Shown here piece by piece: positions 46,258-54,976 of a stretch of 64,000 nucleotides of DNA (within the stretch, counting starts at the first letter, position 1; each line of letters begins with the position of its first letter). Origin of the DNA: Bradyrhizobium sp. Ghvi (GTDB lineage Bacteria; Pseudomonadota; Alphaproteobacteria; Rhizobiales; Xanthobacteraceae). The stretch lies in the NCBI RefSeq assembly GCF_900115265.1, contig NZ_FOVU01000002.1:248001-312000 (forward strand). Direction: 5' to 3'. The notes under the pieces are model-generated. The model did not search any database and had not been told where the DNA came from. It worked only from the letters and a program-made list of their open reading frames with translations. Position numbers and translations under genes: made by a program.

Positions 46258-49200
46258 CTAAATTTGCTGCACGTCCACCACCCCGGCGACCGCCTTGATG
46301 GCGCCGGCGATCTGCGGCGAGACCTTGAAGCGGCCGGGCAGCTTCATCTCGACCTCGGTCTCGAGGTCGAGCATCATCACCAGCAAGACCTCGCCGTCGC
46401 CATTGGAGCGCGGCGCGATGCCGGGACTGCCGATCTTTGGCGCTCCCCCGTTCGAGGGGGCTGCCTCGGGTCCGGCGAGACGCTTGGCGATCGAGTCCAG
46501 CGGCTTGGTGTCGCGCACGAAGATGCGCAGGCCCTTCTGCGTCTTGGCCGCAGCGTCGTCGAGCGGCTCGGCATGCAGCACGCGGGCGCGGACGTCCTCG
46601 CCTTGCAATTCCGCCCCGAGCTGGAGCAGCACCGCGGCGCCCGGCTCGAGCACGTCGCGATATTGCGCGAGGCCTTCGGAGAACAGCACCGCCTCGAAAT
46701 GACCCGTGGGATCAGAAAGTCCCATGATGCCCATCTTGTTGCCGGTCTTGGTGCGCCGCTCCATGCGCGATACCACGGTCGCGGCGACTTTGCCGGCGGT
46801 GGCGCCGGTCTTCACCGCGCGCGAAAATTCCGCCCAGCTCTGGACCCGCAGGCGCTTCAGCACGGTGGCGTAATCGTCGAGCGGATGGCCCGACAGGAAG
46901 AAGCCGACCGCGTCGTATTCGCGGCGGAGTTTTTCGGCCGGCAGCCAGGGCTCGATCTGCGGCAGCATGATGGTCGGCGCGTCCGCCGACATGCCGAACA
47001 TGTCGTTCTGGCCGATCGTTGCGGCCTCGTGCGCGCGCTGGCAGGCGGCGAGGATGGAATCCGCACCGGCAAAGACGCGAGCGCGGTTCGGCTCCAGCGT
47101 GTCGAACGCGCCGGCGGCGGCGAGACTTTCGATGATGCGCTTGTTGATCGCGCGCGGCGAGACGCGCGCGGCAAAATCGGCGAGCGAGGTGAACAGCCCG
47201 TTTTTGCTCCGCTCCTCGATGATCTGCTCAATCGCCTGGATGCCGACACCCTTCAGCGCGGCGAGCGCGTAATAGATCGTCTTCTCGCCGACCTCGAACG
47301 TGGCGCCGGAGCGGTTGATGTTCGGCGGCTCGACCTTGATGCCGAGGCGCTGGGCCTCGGAGCGGAATTCGGAGAGCTTGTCGGTATTGTTGAGATCGAG
47401 CGTCATCGACGCCGCGATGAACTCCACCGGGTAGTGCGCCTTCATGTAGGCGGTGTGGTAGGACACCAGCGCGTAGGCCGCCGCATGACTCTTGTTGAAA
47501 CCGTAGTCGGCGAACTTGGCGAGCAATTCGAAAATGGTCTCGGCCTGCCCCTTCGGCACGCCGTTCTTGACCGCGCCCGCGACGAAGATGTCGCGCTGCT
47601 TGTCCATTTCGGCGCGGATCTTCTTGCCCATGGCGCGGCGGAGCAGGTCGGCGTCGCCGAGCGAATAGCCCGACATCACCTGCGCGATCTGCATCACCTG
47701 TTCCTGGTAGATGATGACGCCGAAGGTCTCCTTCAGGATCGGCTCGAGCACGGGATGCAGATATTCCGGCTCCTCGTCGCCATGCTTGCGCGCGCAATAG
47801 GTCGGGATGTTCGCCATCGGGCCCGGGCGATACAGCGCCACCAGCGCGATGATGTCCTCGAACCGGTCGGGGCGCATGTCGATCAGCGCGCGCCGCATGC
47901 CCTGGCTTTCAACCTGGAACACGCCCACCACATCGCCGCGCGCCAGCATCTGATAGCTCTCGGCGTCGTCGATCGGCAGCGTGGCGAGATCGACATGGAT
48001 GCCGCGCGGCTTCAAGAGCTTCACCGCCACATCGAGCACGGTCAGCGTCTTCAGGCCGAGGAAGTCGAATTTGACTAGGCCCGCCGGCTCGACCCATTTC
48101 ATGTTGAACTGGGTCACCGGCATGTCGGATTTGGGATCGCGATAGAGCGGCACGAGCTCGCTCAGGGGACGATCGCCGATCACGATGCCGGCCGCATGCG
48201 TCGAGGCGTGTCGGGTCAGGCCCTCGAGACGCTGGGCGATATCGAAGGCGCGCGCCACAATCGGGTCTTCGTCGCGGAACGCCTGGAGCTTCGGCTCGCT
48301 CTCGATCGCCGCGGCGAGCGTGACCGGCGCCGCCGGATTCTGCGGCACGAGCTTGGTGAGCTTGTCGACCTGGCCATAGGGCATTTGCAGCACGCGCCCG
48401 ACGTCGCGCAGCACGCCGCGCGCCTGCAGCGTTCCGAAGGTGATGATCTGGGCGACCTGGTCGCGGCCGTAGCGCTCCTGGACGTACCTGATCACCTCGC
48501 CGCGGCGGTCCTGGCAGAAGTCGATGTCGAAGTCCGGCATCGAGACGCGCTCGGGATTGAGGAAGCGCTCGAACAGCAGGCCGAACTTGATCGGGTCGAG
48601 GTCGGTGATGGTCAGCGCCCAGGCCACCAGCGAGCCGGCGCCCGAGCCGCGGCCCGGCCCGACCGGAATGCCCTGGCTCTTCGCCCATTTGATGAAGTCG
48701 GACACGATCAGGAAGTAGCCCGCGTACTTCATCCGCATGATGACGTCGAGCTCGAACGCGAGGCGCTTGTTGTAGTCCTCTTCGCTCGTGCCCTGCGATA
48801 GCCCGTGCACGCGCAGGCGATTGGCGAGCCCCTCCTCCGCCTGCCGTTTCAGTTCGGCCGCCTCGACCGCGGCGGCATCGGAGCTGCCGGCAGCACCAAC
48901 CGTGAAGAACGGCAGGATCGGCTTGCGCGTCATCGGGCGGAACGAGCAGCGCTCGGCGATCTCGACCGTCGAGGCCAGCGCCTCCGGAATGTCGGCGAAC
49001 AGCACCGCCATCTCGGCGCGAGTCTTGAAGCGGTGATCGGGTGTGAGCTGCTCGCGCTCGGTCTCCGCAATCAGCCGGCCGCCGGCGATGCAGAGTAGCG
49101 CATCATGCGCCTCGTAATCGTCGGTCGCGGCGAAATACGGCTCGTTGGTCGCCACCAGCGGCAGGCCTTTCGTATAGGCGATGTCGATCAGCCCGCTCTC

Positions 49201-49761
49201 GATGCGACGTTCCTTGTCGGTGTTGTGGCGCTGTATCTCGACATAGAGGCGGTCGCCGAACAAACCGGCGAGCCGCTCGCAGCGCGCAGCCGCAACCTCG
49301 GCCTGTCCGCTCGCAAGCGCGAGCGAGATCGGCCCGTCGGGACCGCCGGTCAGTGCGATCAGGCCTTCGGTCTCGCCGTCGAACCAGTCGAACTTGATGA
49401 ACGGTGCATGGCTGTCGGGCGATTCGAGGAACGCGCGCGAATTCAGTCGCATCAGGCTGCGATAGCCACGCTCCTGGGCGGCCAGCAGCACCACGCGCGA
49501 GGGCGCAAGCGCGTTGCGCGCGTTGGGATCCTGGTCGCCGAAATCGATCGCGAGTTCCAGGCCGACGATGGGCTGGATGCCGGACCCAGCCATCTTGTCG
49601 GAGAATTCGAGTGCGCCGAACAGATTGTCGGTGTCGGTCAGCGCCAGCGCCGGCTGGTGGTCCTTCTTCGCAAGCTCGGCGAGCTTGGCGATCTTGATGG
49701 AGCCCTTCAGCAGCGAATAGGCCGAGTGAACGTGAAGGTGAACAAATCCGGCGCTCGGCAT
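46258..49761 (-). CDS. dnaE: DNA polymerase III alpha subunit
   Basis: A 1167-residue replicative polymerase, C family. N-terminal PHP domain begins FVHLHVHSAYSLLKG and LALTDTDNLFG. The palm has GPGRGSGAGSLVAW and MPDFDIDF with Asp410 and Asp412 (E. coli D401/D403), then the third acidic residue in LVKFDFLGLKTL. Finger and tandem HhH regions follow (GVGIQAIEQI), then an OB domain and a C-terminal tau-binding region. This is the essential DnaE1 type, not the error-prone ImuC-linked DnaE2. Length typical of the family. Confidence 0.97.
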   Translation of the reverse strand: MPSAGFVHLHVHSAYSLLKGSIKIAKLAELAKKDHQPALALTDTDNLFGALEFSDKMAGSGIQPIVGLELAIDFGDQDPNARNALAPSRVVLLAAQERGYRSLMRLNSRAFLESPDSHAPFIKFDWFDGETEGLIALTGGPDGPISLALASGQAEVAAARCERLAGLFGDRLYVEIQRHNTDKERRIESGLIDIAYTKGLPLVATNEPYFAATDDYEAHDALLCIAGGRLIAETEREQLTPDHRFKTRAEMAVLFADIPEALASTVEIAERCSFRPMTRKPILPFFTVGAAGSSDAAAVEAAELKRQAEEGLANRLRVHGLSQGTSEEDYNKRLAFELDVIMRMKYAGYFLIVSDFIKWAKSQGIPVGPGRGSGAGSLVAWALTITDLDPIKFGLLFERFLNPERVSMPDFDIDFCQDRRGEVIRYVQERYGRDQVAQIITFGTLQARGVLRDVGRVLQMPYGQVDKLTKLVPQNPAAPVTLAAAIESEPKLQAFRDEDPIVARAFDIAQRLEGLTRHASTHAAGIVIGDRPLSELVPLYRDPKSDMPVTQFNMKWVEPAGLVKFDFLGLKTLTVLDVAVKLLKPRGIHVDLATLPIDDAESYQMLARGDVVGVFQVESQGMRRALIDMRPDRFEDIIALVALYRPGPMANIPTYCARKHGDEEPEYLHPVLEPILKETFGVIIYQEQVMQIAQVMSGYSLGDADLLRRAMGKKIRAEMDKQRDIFVAGAVKNGVPKGQAETIFELLAKFADYGFNKSHAAAYALVSYHTAYMKAHYPVEFIAASMTLDLNNTDKLSEFRSEAQRLGIKVEPPNINRSGATFEVGEKTIYYALAALKGVGIQAIEQIIEERSKNGLFTSLADFAARVSPRAINKRIIESLAAAGAFDTLEPNRARVFAGADSILAACQRAHEAATIGQNDMFGMSADAPTIMLPQIEPWLPAEKLRREYDAVGFFLSGHPLDDYATVLKRLRVQSWAEFSRAVKTGATAGKVAATVVSRMERRTKTGNKMGIMGLSDPTGHFEAVLFSEGLAQYRDVLEPGAAVLLQLGAELQGEDVRARVLHAEPLDDAAAKTQKGLRIFVRDTKPLDSIAKRLAGPEAAPSNGGAPKIGSPGIAPRSNGDGEVLLVMMLDLETEVEMKLPGRFKVSPQIAGAIKAVAGVVDVQQI

Positions 49762-49922
49762 GATCGCGTGACGGCCTCTTGCAGATGGGATGGTGCGGTC
49801 ACCGGCTGCGCTCGCCCGGCCGACTCGCCTCCCAATGGTGGGGGCTCGCCTCGCCAGAGTCCACGCTGGCGCTGCCGATCCGCCGCCTCATCCCGCTTTT
49901 CCCCAAGGGGGCCTTGGCTGGG

Positions 49923-50033
49923 TTAGAGTTGCGGGATGACCTGGGCCCAGATCGCAATCATCCCGACAAACAGCGCGATCGACGTCAGTGCAGCGGCTTC
50001 TTCCACGAAAATCCTGAACATGGCTTGCTCCAT
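49923..50033 (-). CDS. 36-residue single-pass membrane microprotein
   Basis: A short frame, MEQAMFRIFVEEAAALTSIA then LFVGMIAIWAQVIPQL, from ATG 50033 to TAA 49923. It has a single hydrophobic helix at about 14-32 with acidic residues only before it and no charge after. A second ATG (residue 5) could be the start. Codon use fits the genome. It lies between the porin gene and dnaE on the same strand, too short for standard gene callers. I recall similar tiny proteins in related genomes but have no assigned function. Confidence 0.6.
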   Translation of the reverse strand: MEQAMFRIFVEEAAALTSIALFVGMIAIWAQVIPQL

Positions 50034-50133
50034 CACTAGAACGTATCGAGAACATTGTTCTCATTTCGTTCCAGAGAGTCAAGCCGTCCAAGCCACCTCG
50101 AAATGGAATGGTTAACTCACTGAATTCGCGCAA

Positions 50134-50164
50134 TAAAAAAGCCCCGGCACAAGGCCGGGGCTTT
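50134..50164 (-). terminator. Rho-independent terminator of the porin gene
   Basis: Stem of 11-12 bp (core AGCCCCGGC at 50140-50148 with GCCGGGGCT at 50154-50162, loop ACAAG), and on the minus strand a run of six T follows. It lies 27 bases after the porin stop. A classical strong terminator, in keeping with a highly expressed outer-membrane protein gene. Confidence 0.95.
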
Positions 50165-50190
50165 CGACAATCGCTCTAGAACGACCAGTC

Positions 50191-50910
50191 TCAGTAACGC
50201 GCGACCATCGGGCCGCCGAACTTGTAGTTCAGGCGGACGAGGCCCATGTCGACGTCCTGACGGATGCGGTCGGTCTGGAAGCCCGCGAAGGTGACGTCCT
50301 TGTCCGACAGGAAGATGTGGTTGTACTCGACGCCAACCGACCAGTTCGGAGCAAAGCCGACCTCGAGGCCCGCACCGACGGTGCCGCCCCAACGGGTGTC
50401 GCTGACCGACGCAAAGGTCACGCCGGCAGCACGCAGCTCGTTCTTGGTGCCAACCACAGCCGCACCGCCCTTCGCGTAGAGCAGGACGTTGTTCCAGGCG
50501 TAGCCGACCTGACCGGTGATCAGACCGAACGAATCGATCTTGGAGCGATCGGTGAAGCCAGTGATACCGCTGACGTTGTCGCCGGAGAAGTCGGCCCAGT
50601 TGCCCTGACCTTCGACGCCGAACACCCACTGCGCCGACTGCCAGCGATAGCCGACCTGGCCACCGACCGTGCCGCCCGTCGCGTTGTGCGAGCCTTCGCC
50701 GCCGACCGTCGGAGCGAGCCGATCCCACGTCGTGTGAGCCGAAGCGCCACCGCCGTTGATGCCGATGTAGAAGCCGCTCCAGTCGTAGATCGTAGCGACC
50801 ATGGCAGGCGCCTTGGTGTAAGGCCGCGCAGCGAGGTCAGCAGCCAGCGCCGGCGCAGTCGCGCTGATCGCGACAAGGCTCACAGCAGCAAGCAACAAAT
50901 TCTTATTCAT
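50191..50910 (-). CDS. Omp25/RopB-like outer membrane beta-barrel protein
   Basis: A 239-residue protein with signal peptide MNKNLLLAAVSLVAISATAPALA-A and mature start DLAARPYTKAP, the pattern of the rhizobial Omp25/Omp31 family. IYDWSGFYIGINGGG is the hallmark of the first strand; alternating strands follow, ending VRLNYKFGGPMVARY with a terminal aromatic. An 8-stranded barrel is expected. RBS GGGAATC lies before the ATG. Such proteins are abundant and often stress-regulated, but this one's regulation cannot be read from the sequence. Confidence 0.93.
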   Translation of the reverse strand: MNKNLLLAAVSLVAISATAPALAADLAARPYTKAPAMVATIYDWSGFYIGINGGGASAHTTWDRLAPTVGGEGSHNATGGTVGGQVGYRWQSAQWVFGVEGQGNWADFSGDNVSGITGFTDRSKIDSFGLITGQVGYAWNNVLLYAKGGAAVVGTKNELRAAGVTFASVSDTRWGGTVGAGLEVGFAPNWSVGVEYNHIFLSDKDVTFAGFQTDRIRQDVDMGLVRLNYKFGGPMVARY

Positions 50911-51394
50911 CTGATTCCCGTTCCAGTTTCGTCGTTAGGCCCCCGGGCCGTGACGTCGTCATAACAGCGATCGACGGAATTGCTGTAACTCCGACGCAAC
51001 AGTCGAAGCCAAAGGACCGTGTTGTGTTAATGGATGTTGAGCAGCGCGCGCGGGAAACCCTTTGAAACAAGAGTGTTCCTGAGTTCCAATGTCAATCGCG
51101 AGATCTATACTGGAGAGGCGCGTAACAACGACGCACGCACATTCGCGTGAATTGACGTGTGAACAGAGAAGAAGACAAATTCGTAAACCAATTGCCCTCC
51201 CCATTGCCGCCACATTTTCGCTCGCCTTCGCCACATTCGCGTTCATGTTGCGCGAAAGGACACCGGCACGCGCCTTCAGGACTCATCGCAGTTCTGTCTC
51301 ACAGGCGATGAATGGGCGGCGCTCAGCAACTGCAGGTTCGACAGCTATGTGCAATGCCAGCGAGAAGGCGCAGCTGATAGCGCGCGCCCTGCTC
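50911..51394. other. Intergenic region with a degenerate coding trace
   Basis: 484 bases between the porin start and the transglutaminase-like stop. The first 150 bases upstream of the porin should contain its promoter; no clear hexamers were seen. From about 51182 on the plus strand there is a degenerate DUF3551-like trace, described separately. No RNA gene recognised. Confidence 0.5.
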
Positions 51395-51420
51395 TCATTG
51401 CCAGGGCGGAACGCTCAACG
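51182..51420 (+). pseudogene. Possible DUF3551-like gene remnant (frameshifted)
   Basis: One frame reads RKPIALPIAATFSLAFATF, resembling a signal peptide (51182-51245). Another frame, from about 51289, reads QFCLTGDEWAALSNCRF then DSYVQCQ, which matches the Cys-spaced pattern of DUF3551 proteins common in Bradyrhizobium (Cys codons at 51295, 51331 and 51355). The two frames are offset, and no ATG precedes the first at a sensible place, so the gene looks broken. The C-terminal Cys and NP motif of DUF3551 were not found. The match is from memory of the pattern. Confidence 0.4.
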
Positions 51421-52213
51421 ACGGCGCGATCCCGACGGCCCCCTCCTCGCCCCGCTGCGCCAGACCATCGCAGAGCGACAGAGCTGAAGCGTCCAGCGCA
51501 AGATGCGGTTCGCGCGCCGCGCGCCACGTGTCCCACCGCGAGGTCTCGCGCTTGGCAAGCGCGAGCAGATCACGCGCCAGGTTTACGCGCGCAAAGAACA
51601 GGCCGGTCGTCGTTCCATGACCGAGCTGCTCGGGATCCATCGCGCCGGATCGGCATCGTTGCCACGCCTCGATACCTGTGATGAACGCCGTGCGCGGCAC
51701 GTCGGTTGGTTCGAAATCGAATTTGAGATGGTTGCGATGCGGCTCATCGAGTTCGGCATCGACCAGAACCCAGCGCTGTTCGCCCTGCGCCCAATATTCG
51801 CACACCCAGTGATCGTGATAAGGGTGCCCTGAGAAATACGTGGCGAAACCGCAGCGGACGCGGGCCGGCACGCCGTGTTGGCGCAGAACGGCGCATAACA
51901 TCAACGCAAAATCCCGGCACGTTGCCAAGGCGCGCAGCTCGCCCGGCCGTGCGATGGTCAGCGGTCTTGGGTCAATCGCCAGAAGCTGATCGAGACGTTT
52001 GGACACAGGCAATGTGGCGCGGCTTTGACCGGAAAACGCAGCTGGGTCGAACCCCTGCTTCTCGATCCAAGCTTCGTGGATCAGCAGGCCATGCAAAATG
52101 CGACACAATGCTGGAATATCCAGCGGCAAGCCGTCGATCGAACCGGCATGAGCGCCGGGATCGCTCAGCGCGCTATGGCCGGCATAATAGTCGAAAGTCG
52201 CGAGTTCACTCAT
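51395..52213 (-). CDS. Transglutaminase-like domain protein
   Basis: A 272-residue protein (ATG 52213, MSELATFDYYAGH...; an earlier ATG lies at 52249). The transglutaminase-core triad is visible: Cys in LATCRDFALMLCA, His in HDHWVCEYW and Asp in WVLVDAELDEPH. No signal peptide, so cytoplasmic. Similar small proteins act as peptidases or amidases of unknown substrate. The C-terminal part (RDLLALAKRETSRWDTW...) is helical. It is divergent from the secreted ClpP-like gene, with 166 bases between starts. Confidence 0.85.
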   Translation of the reverse strand: MSELATFDYYAGHSALSDPGAHAGSIDGLPLDIPALCRILHGLLIHEAWIEKQGFDPAAFSGQSRATLPVSKRLDQLLAIDPRPLTIARPGELRALATCRDFALMLCAVLRQHGVPARVRCGFATYFSGHPYHDHWVCEYWAQGEQRWVLVDAELDEPHRNHLKFDFEPTDVPRTAFITGIEAWQRCRSGAMDPEQLGHGTTTGLFFARVNLARDLLALAKRETSRWDTWRAAREPHLALDASALSLCDGLAQRGEEGAVGIAPSLSVPPWQ

Positions 52214-52379
52214 CTGGAGCCTGTCGGCAAAAGCCGGAGAACCATTCAATGGGTATGACCGCCCACATCATCCGTACAGTAAGCCGCGGCATCTCAACGT
52301 GCCACTGAAAGTTGTGGCTATTCCGATCATGCTGTACCGTCAGCGCGTGTCCTGCATCAGCGTCCGGTCTGCTCATTTC

Positions 52380-53639
52380 ATGCTCGCCCGCATCGCGCTC
52401 CTCGTGGTCTCGCTGACGCTCCCTGCCACGTTGCACGCAGAGCAGACGGCGGCTGAGAAAGCCGGATTTTCCTCCAGGCTCACGATTTACCTGGCGAAGG
52501 GAGCACCCGACGCGTGCGGGCCGGGCTGCGACCGCTGGATCGCCATCGAGGGCGAGATCGATGGAAACGCGGCATCCCGCGTTCGCCGCTTCCTCGTCGG
52601 CATCAAGGACATGCAGCGTCCGATCTACCTCCATTCGCCCGGTGGCAACGTGGAGCAGTCCTACGTCATCGGCCGGCTGCTGCGCGGCCGCAAGGCGGTC
52701 GCGCGGGTCGGCCGGACGATCGCGACGGCATGTGCCGCAGACGCGCAAGTCGATGCTGCGTGCCTGAAGACGAAGAATGGGGGCGGCGAGATCGAGGCCG
52801 AGCTCACCACCTATCATGCGATGTGCAATTCGGCCTGCGCTTACCTGTTCCTCGGCGCGACCGCGCGCGAGGTGGCCCCCGACGCCGCACTCGCGGTCCA
52901 CAATTCCAGGCTCGTGCTTGCCATTCACGGCAACCCGCCTCCGGGATTGATCGCCGAGCTCCGGCAGCGCCGCACGGCAACCGCCGACCGCGAACGCTCT
53001 GCATACATCGCAGCGATGGGGATCAGCCGCGAGCTTGACGATCTGATCCGGACCGTGAAATTCGAAAACCTGCACATGCTGACGCGCACCGAGCTGTACC
53101 GGTTCGGCATCGACACACGTCCCCTGGCCGAGACGATGTGGCGGCTGGAGAAAGCAACTCCGCCGTACGTCAGCAAGTTCGCAACGCTGAAGAACGAAAA
53201 CGGCCCCTCGTTCCGAATGATGGAATGGCGCCTGTACTGCGACAACAAGAACCGCGTGCCGCTAATGTTCGCGGCCGAGATCGGCGATGCTGGGGTCGGC
53301 AAACGCACCATCATGATGGCGGCGGACGCTGCTCCCAACGAGGAAGCCGGCGGAATTCCGACGCGAACAGGTAAATATGAAATGTGGAGCGGGTCCCTCG
53401 GTTTCGGCACGTTCCGAGCGATCATGGCGTCTCGCTCCCTGCATGTCCGGGAGATCACGCGGAAGCCCGACGAAACGGTAGACACAAGAGGGTTCGACAT
53501 CGACGCCACGGCCCTGCCGTCGGCGTGGACGCAGCTCGAGGCGTCATGCCTGCCGGCGACGTCCGCTGCAAAGAATCCTTTGCCGGCCGACTCTCTGCCG
53601 AAGGCCACGGCAACGCCATCAGCAGCGCCGCCGCAATAA
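52380..53639 (+). CDS. Exported ClpP-fold serine hydrolase-like protein
   Basis: A 419-residue protein with a signal peptide (MLARIALLVVSLTLPATLHA) from ATG 52380; ATG 52329 is an alternative. Residues about 55-215 have the ClpP/crotonase pattern: WIAIEGEIDGN, IYLHSPGGNVEQSYVIGRLL (oxyanion-type SPGG), MCNSACAYLFLGA with candidate nucleophile Ser151, and LAVHNS with His174, spaced 23 residues (25 in ClpP). Several Cys around the core suggest disulfides. The C-terminal half (about 250-400) is unrecognised beta-rich sequence. Family members are annotated as periplasmic ATP-dependent-protease-like proteins; no ATPase partner is nearby. Confidence 0.75.
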   Translation: MLARIALLVVSLTLPATLHAEQTAAEKAGFSSRLTIYLAKGAPDACGPGCDRWIAIEGEIDGNAASRVRRFLVGIKDMQRPIYLHSPGGNVEQSYVIGRLLRGRKAVARVGRTIATACAADAQVDAACLKTKNGGGEIEAELTTYHAMCNSACAYLFLGATAREVAPDAALAVHNSRLVLAIHGNPPPGLIAELRQRRTATADRERSAYIAAMGISRELDDLIRTVKFENLHMLTRTELYRFGIDTRPLAETMWRLEKATPPYVSKFATLKNENGPSFRMMEWRLYCDNKNRVPLMFAAEIGDAGVGKRTIMMAADAAPNEEAGGIPTRTGKYEMWSGSLGFGTFRAIMASRSLHVREITRKPDETVDTRGFDIDATALPSAWTQLEASCLPATSAAKNPLPADSLPKATATPSAAPPQ

Positions 53640-53737
53640 GCAGGCCGCATCTCGAGCGCGAGCAGATCGCGGCTCGGCACCCGTCTGTTGCCAGGATGGC
53701 CCGCTGAACGATGCGGCCGCGCAGGCGCTCGGCGAGA

Positions 53738-53971
53738 TCAGATTTTGGCTCGCGCTGTGTAAAGCCCGGCGACGCACTTGTAGCGCTCGATGTACCAGTC
53801 ATCTGACCGGTAGATGGGATGGGAGCTCTTCCATTGCGCCAGACCTGCTTGGCCGCCGATCGCGCAACCCTGAACAGTGAGCCCAGGCGCCAGGTTTGAA
53901 TTTGTAACGATCGTCTCGGTACAATCATGAGTGGCAAGACGACAAAGTACAGCTACAACGGTGACAAACAT
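53738..53971 (-). CDS. Small secreted-type conserved hypothetical protein
   Basis: A 77-residue protein with a short hydrophobic N-terminus (MFVTVVAVLCRLATHDCTET) that may be a signal peptide. The rest, VQGCAIGGQAGLAQWKSSHP then IYRSDDWYIERYKCVAGLY, has a pair of Cys spaced to form a disulfide and an SGQ-like helix, a pattern I recall from small Bradyrhizobium hypothetical proteins. No close partner genes. The start could lie slightly upstream or downstream. Confidence 0.55.
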   Translation of the reverse strand: MFVTVVAVLCRLATHDCTETIVTNSNLAPGLTVQGCAIGGQAGLAQWKSSHPIYRSDDWYIERYKCVAGLYTARAKI

Positions 53972-54093
53972 GATTTTGAATCCGAAAAATATCTGATGAC
54001 GTGAAATGTCGGCTACATACTCCAGAAATTGCCCGAGCGGAAGCGGCCGCTCGCTTGCGAAAGCAAACGCGCCAGCTTCGATGTGTTACGTCC

Positions 54094-54867
54094 TCATACC
54101 GGCGTGTAGATCACGAGCTTCAGTGCGGGATCGTCGTTGGCCTGAAAACTCGTGTGCTCGAAATGCAGCACGCCCTTGGTCGGATGGGTCATGGTCTTGC
54201 GGCCCGACAAGGTGCCGTGGACCTCGTGCGCGCCCCACCATTTGACGAATTCGGGACTGCCTTCGCGCAAGCGCGTCAGCAGTTCCGCAAAGGCGGGATC
54301 GCCGGCCCAGACGTCGTGGGTGGCGCGAAACATCGCGACCATGCGCTTGGCGACGTCGGCCCAACCGGCACCGTAGGATTTCCGCGTCTTCTTGTTGGTC
54401 ATCATCAAGAGCAGCGTGTTGCGATCCTCTTCCGGAAGCCGCCCGAACGCGAAGATCTCCTCCGCGGCCTCGTTCCAGGCCAGCACGTCCCAGCGCCGGC
54501 CGGTGATGTAGGCCGGATGCGGCAGGCTTTCGACCAGGCGCCGAATGGCCGGCGGCACCACTTCGCGGGTGAAGGGACGGCGGTCGCTGTCGCGCGCGAG
54601 GTCCTTGAGATGCGCATGCTCGGTCTTACTCAGCCGCAGCGCCCGCGCCAGCGCATCGACCGTCGTGACCGACGGGCTGACGGTGCGGCCCTGCTCGAGG
54701 CGGATGTACCAGTCGACCCCGATGCCGGCGAGCTGAGCCACCTCCTCGCGGCGCAGCCCCGCAGTGCGCCGCCGCTGGCCCGCGGGAAGCCCGACGGTCT
54801 TCGGCGACAGCTTTTCGCGGCGGGAGCGGAGGAAGTCGCCGAATTCGACGCGGCGTGGATCGGCCAT
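54094..54867 (-). CDS. Helix-turn-helix regulator, MmyB-like
   Basis: A 257-residue regulator: N-terminal Cro/CI-type HTH (about 8-75, RTAGLRREEVAQLAGIGVDWYIRLEQGR) and a C-terminal MmyB-like ligand-binding domain (about 100-255; RPAYITGRRWDVLAWNEAAEEIF-type stretch). Such proteins, common in actinobacteria and rhizobia, often control an adjacent divergent oxidoreductase gene, as here. The start codon ATG 54867 lies 110 bases from the oxidoreductase ATG, and direct repeats in between may be its binding site. Confidence 0.9.
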   Translation of the reverse strand: MADPRRVEFGDFLRSRREKLSPKTVGLPAGQRRRTAGLRREEVAQLAGIGVDWYIRLEQGRTVSPSVTTVDALARALRLSKTEHAHLKDLARDSDRRPFTREVVPPAIRRLVESLPHPAYITGRRWDVLAWNEAAEEIFAFGRLPEEDRNTLLLMMTNKKTRKSYGAGWADVAKRMVAMFRATHDVWAGDPAFAELLTRLREGSPEFVKWWGAHEVHGTLSGRKTMTHPTKGVLHFEHTSFQANDDPALKLVIYTPV

Positions 54868-54897
54868 GGAGGGGCTCGCGTAAAGCAGGGATCGGAC

Positions 54898-54917
54898 AAT
54901 ACTAGGATAATACCAGG
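54898..54917. promoter_or_regulatory. Candidate operator between regulator and oxidoreductase
   Basis: Direct repeats AATACTAGG (54898-54906) and AATACCAGG (54909-54917) match at 8 of 9 positions and are 11 bases apart, one helical turn. They lie in the 109-base divergent intergenic region of the MmyB-like regulator and its oxidoreductase neighbour. Such in-phase repeats are typical of sites for dimeric HTH proteins. Binding is inferred. Confidence 0.5.
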
Positions 54918-54976
54918 CCTTCTTGTCCCTTCAATAGCCCCTTAGATGGGTATCACCCGACCTTGAGGTGAACATC

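Noticed and set aside
46252..48078. 608-codon plus-strand frame over dnaE
   Set aside because: Antisense of conserved dnaE; no recognisable domain.
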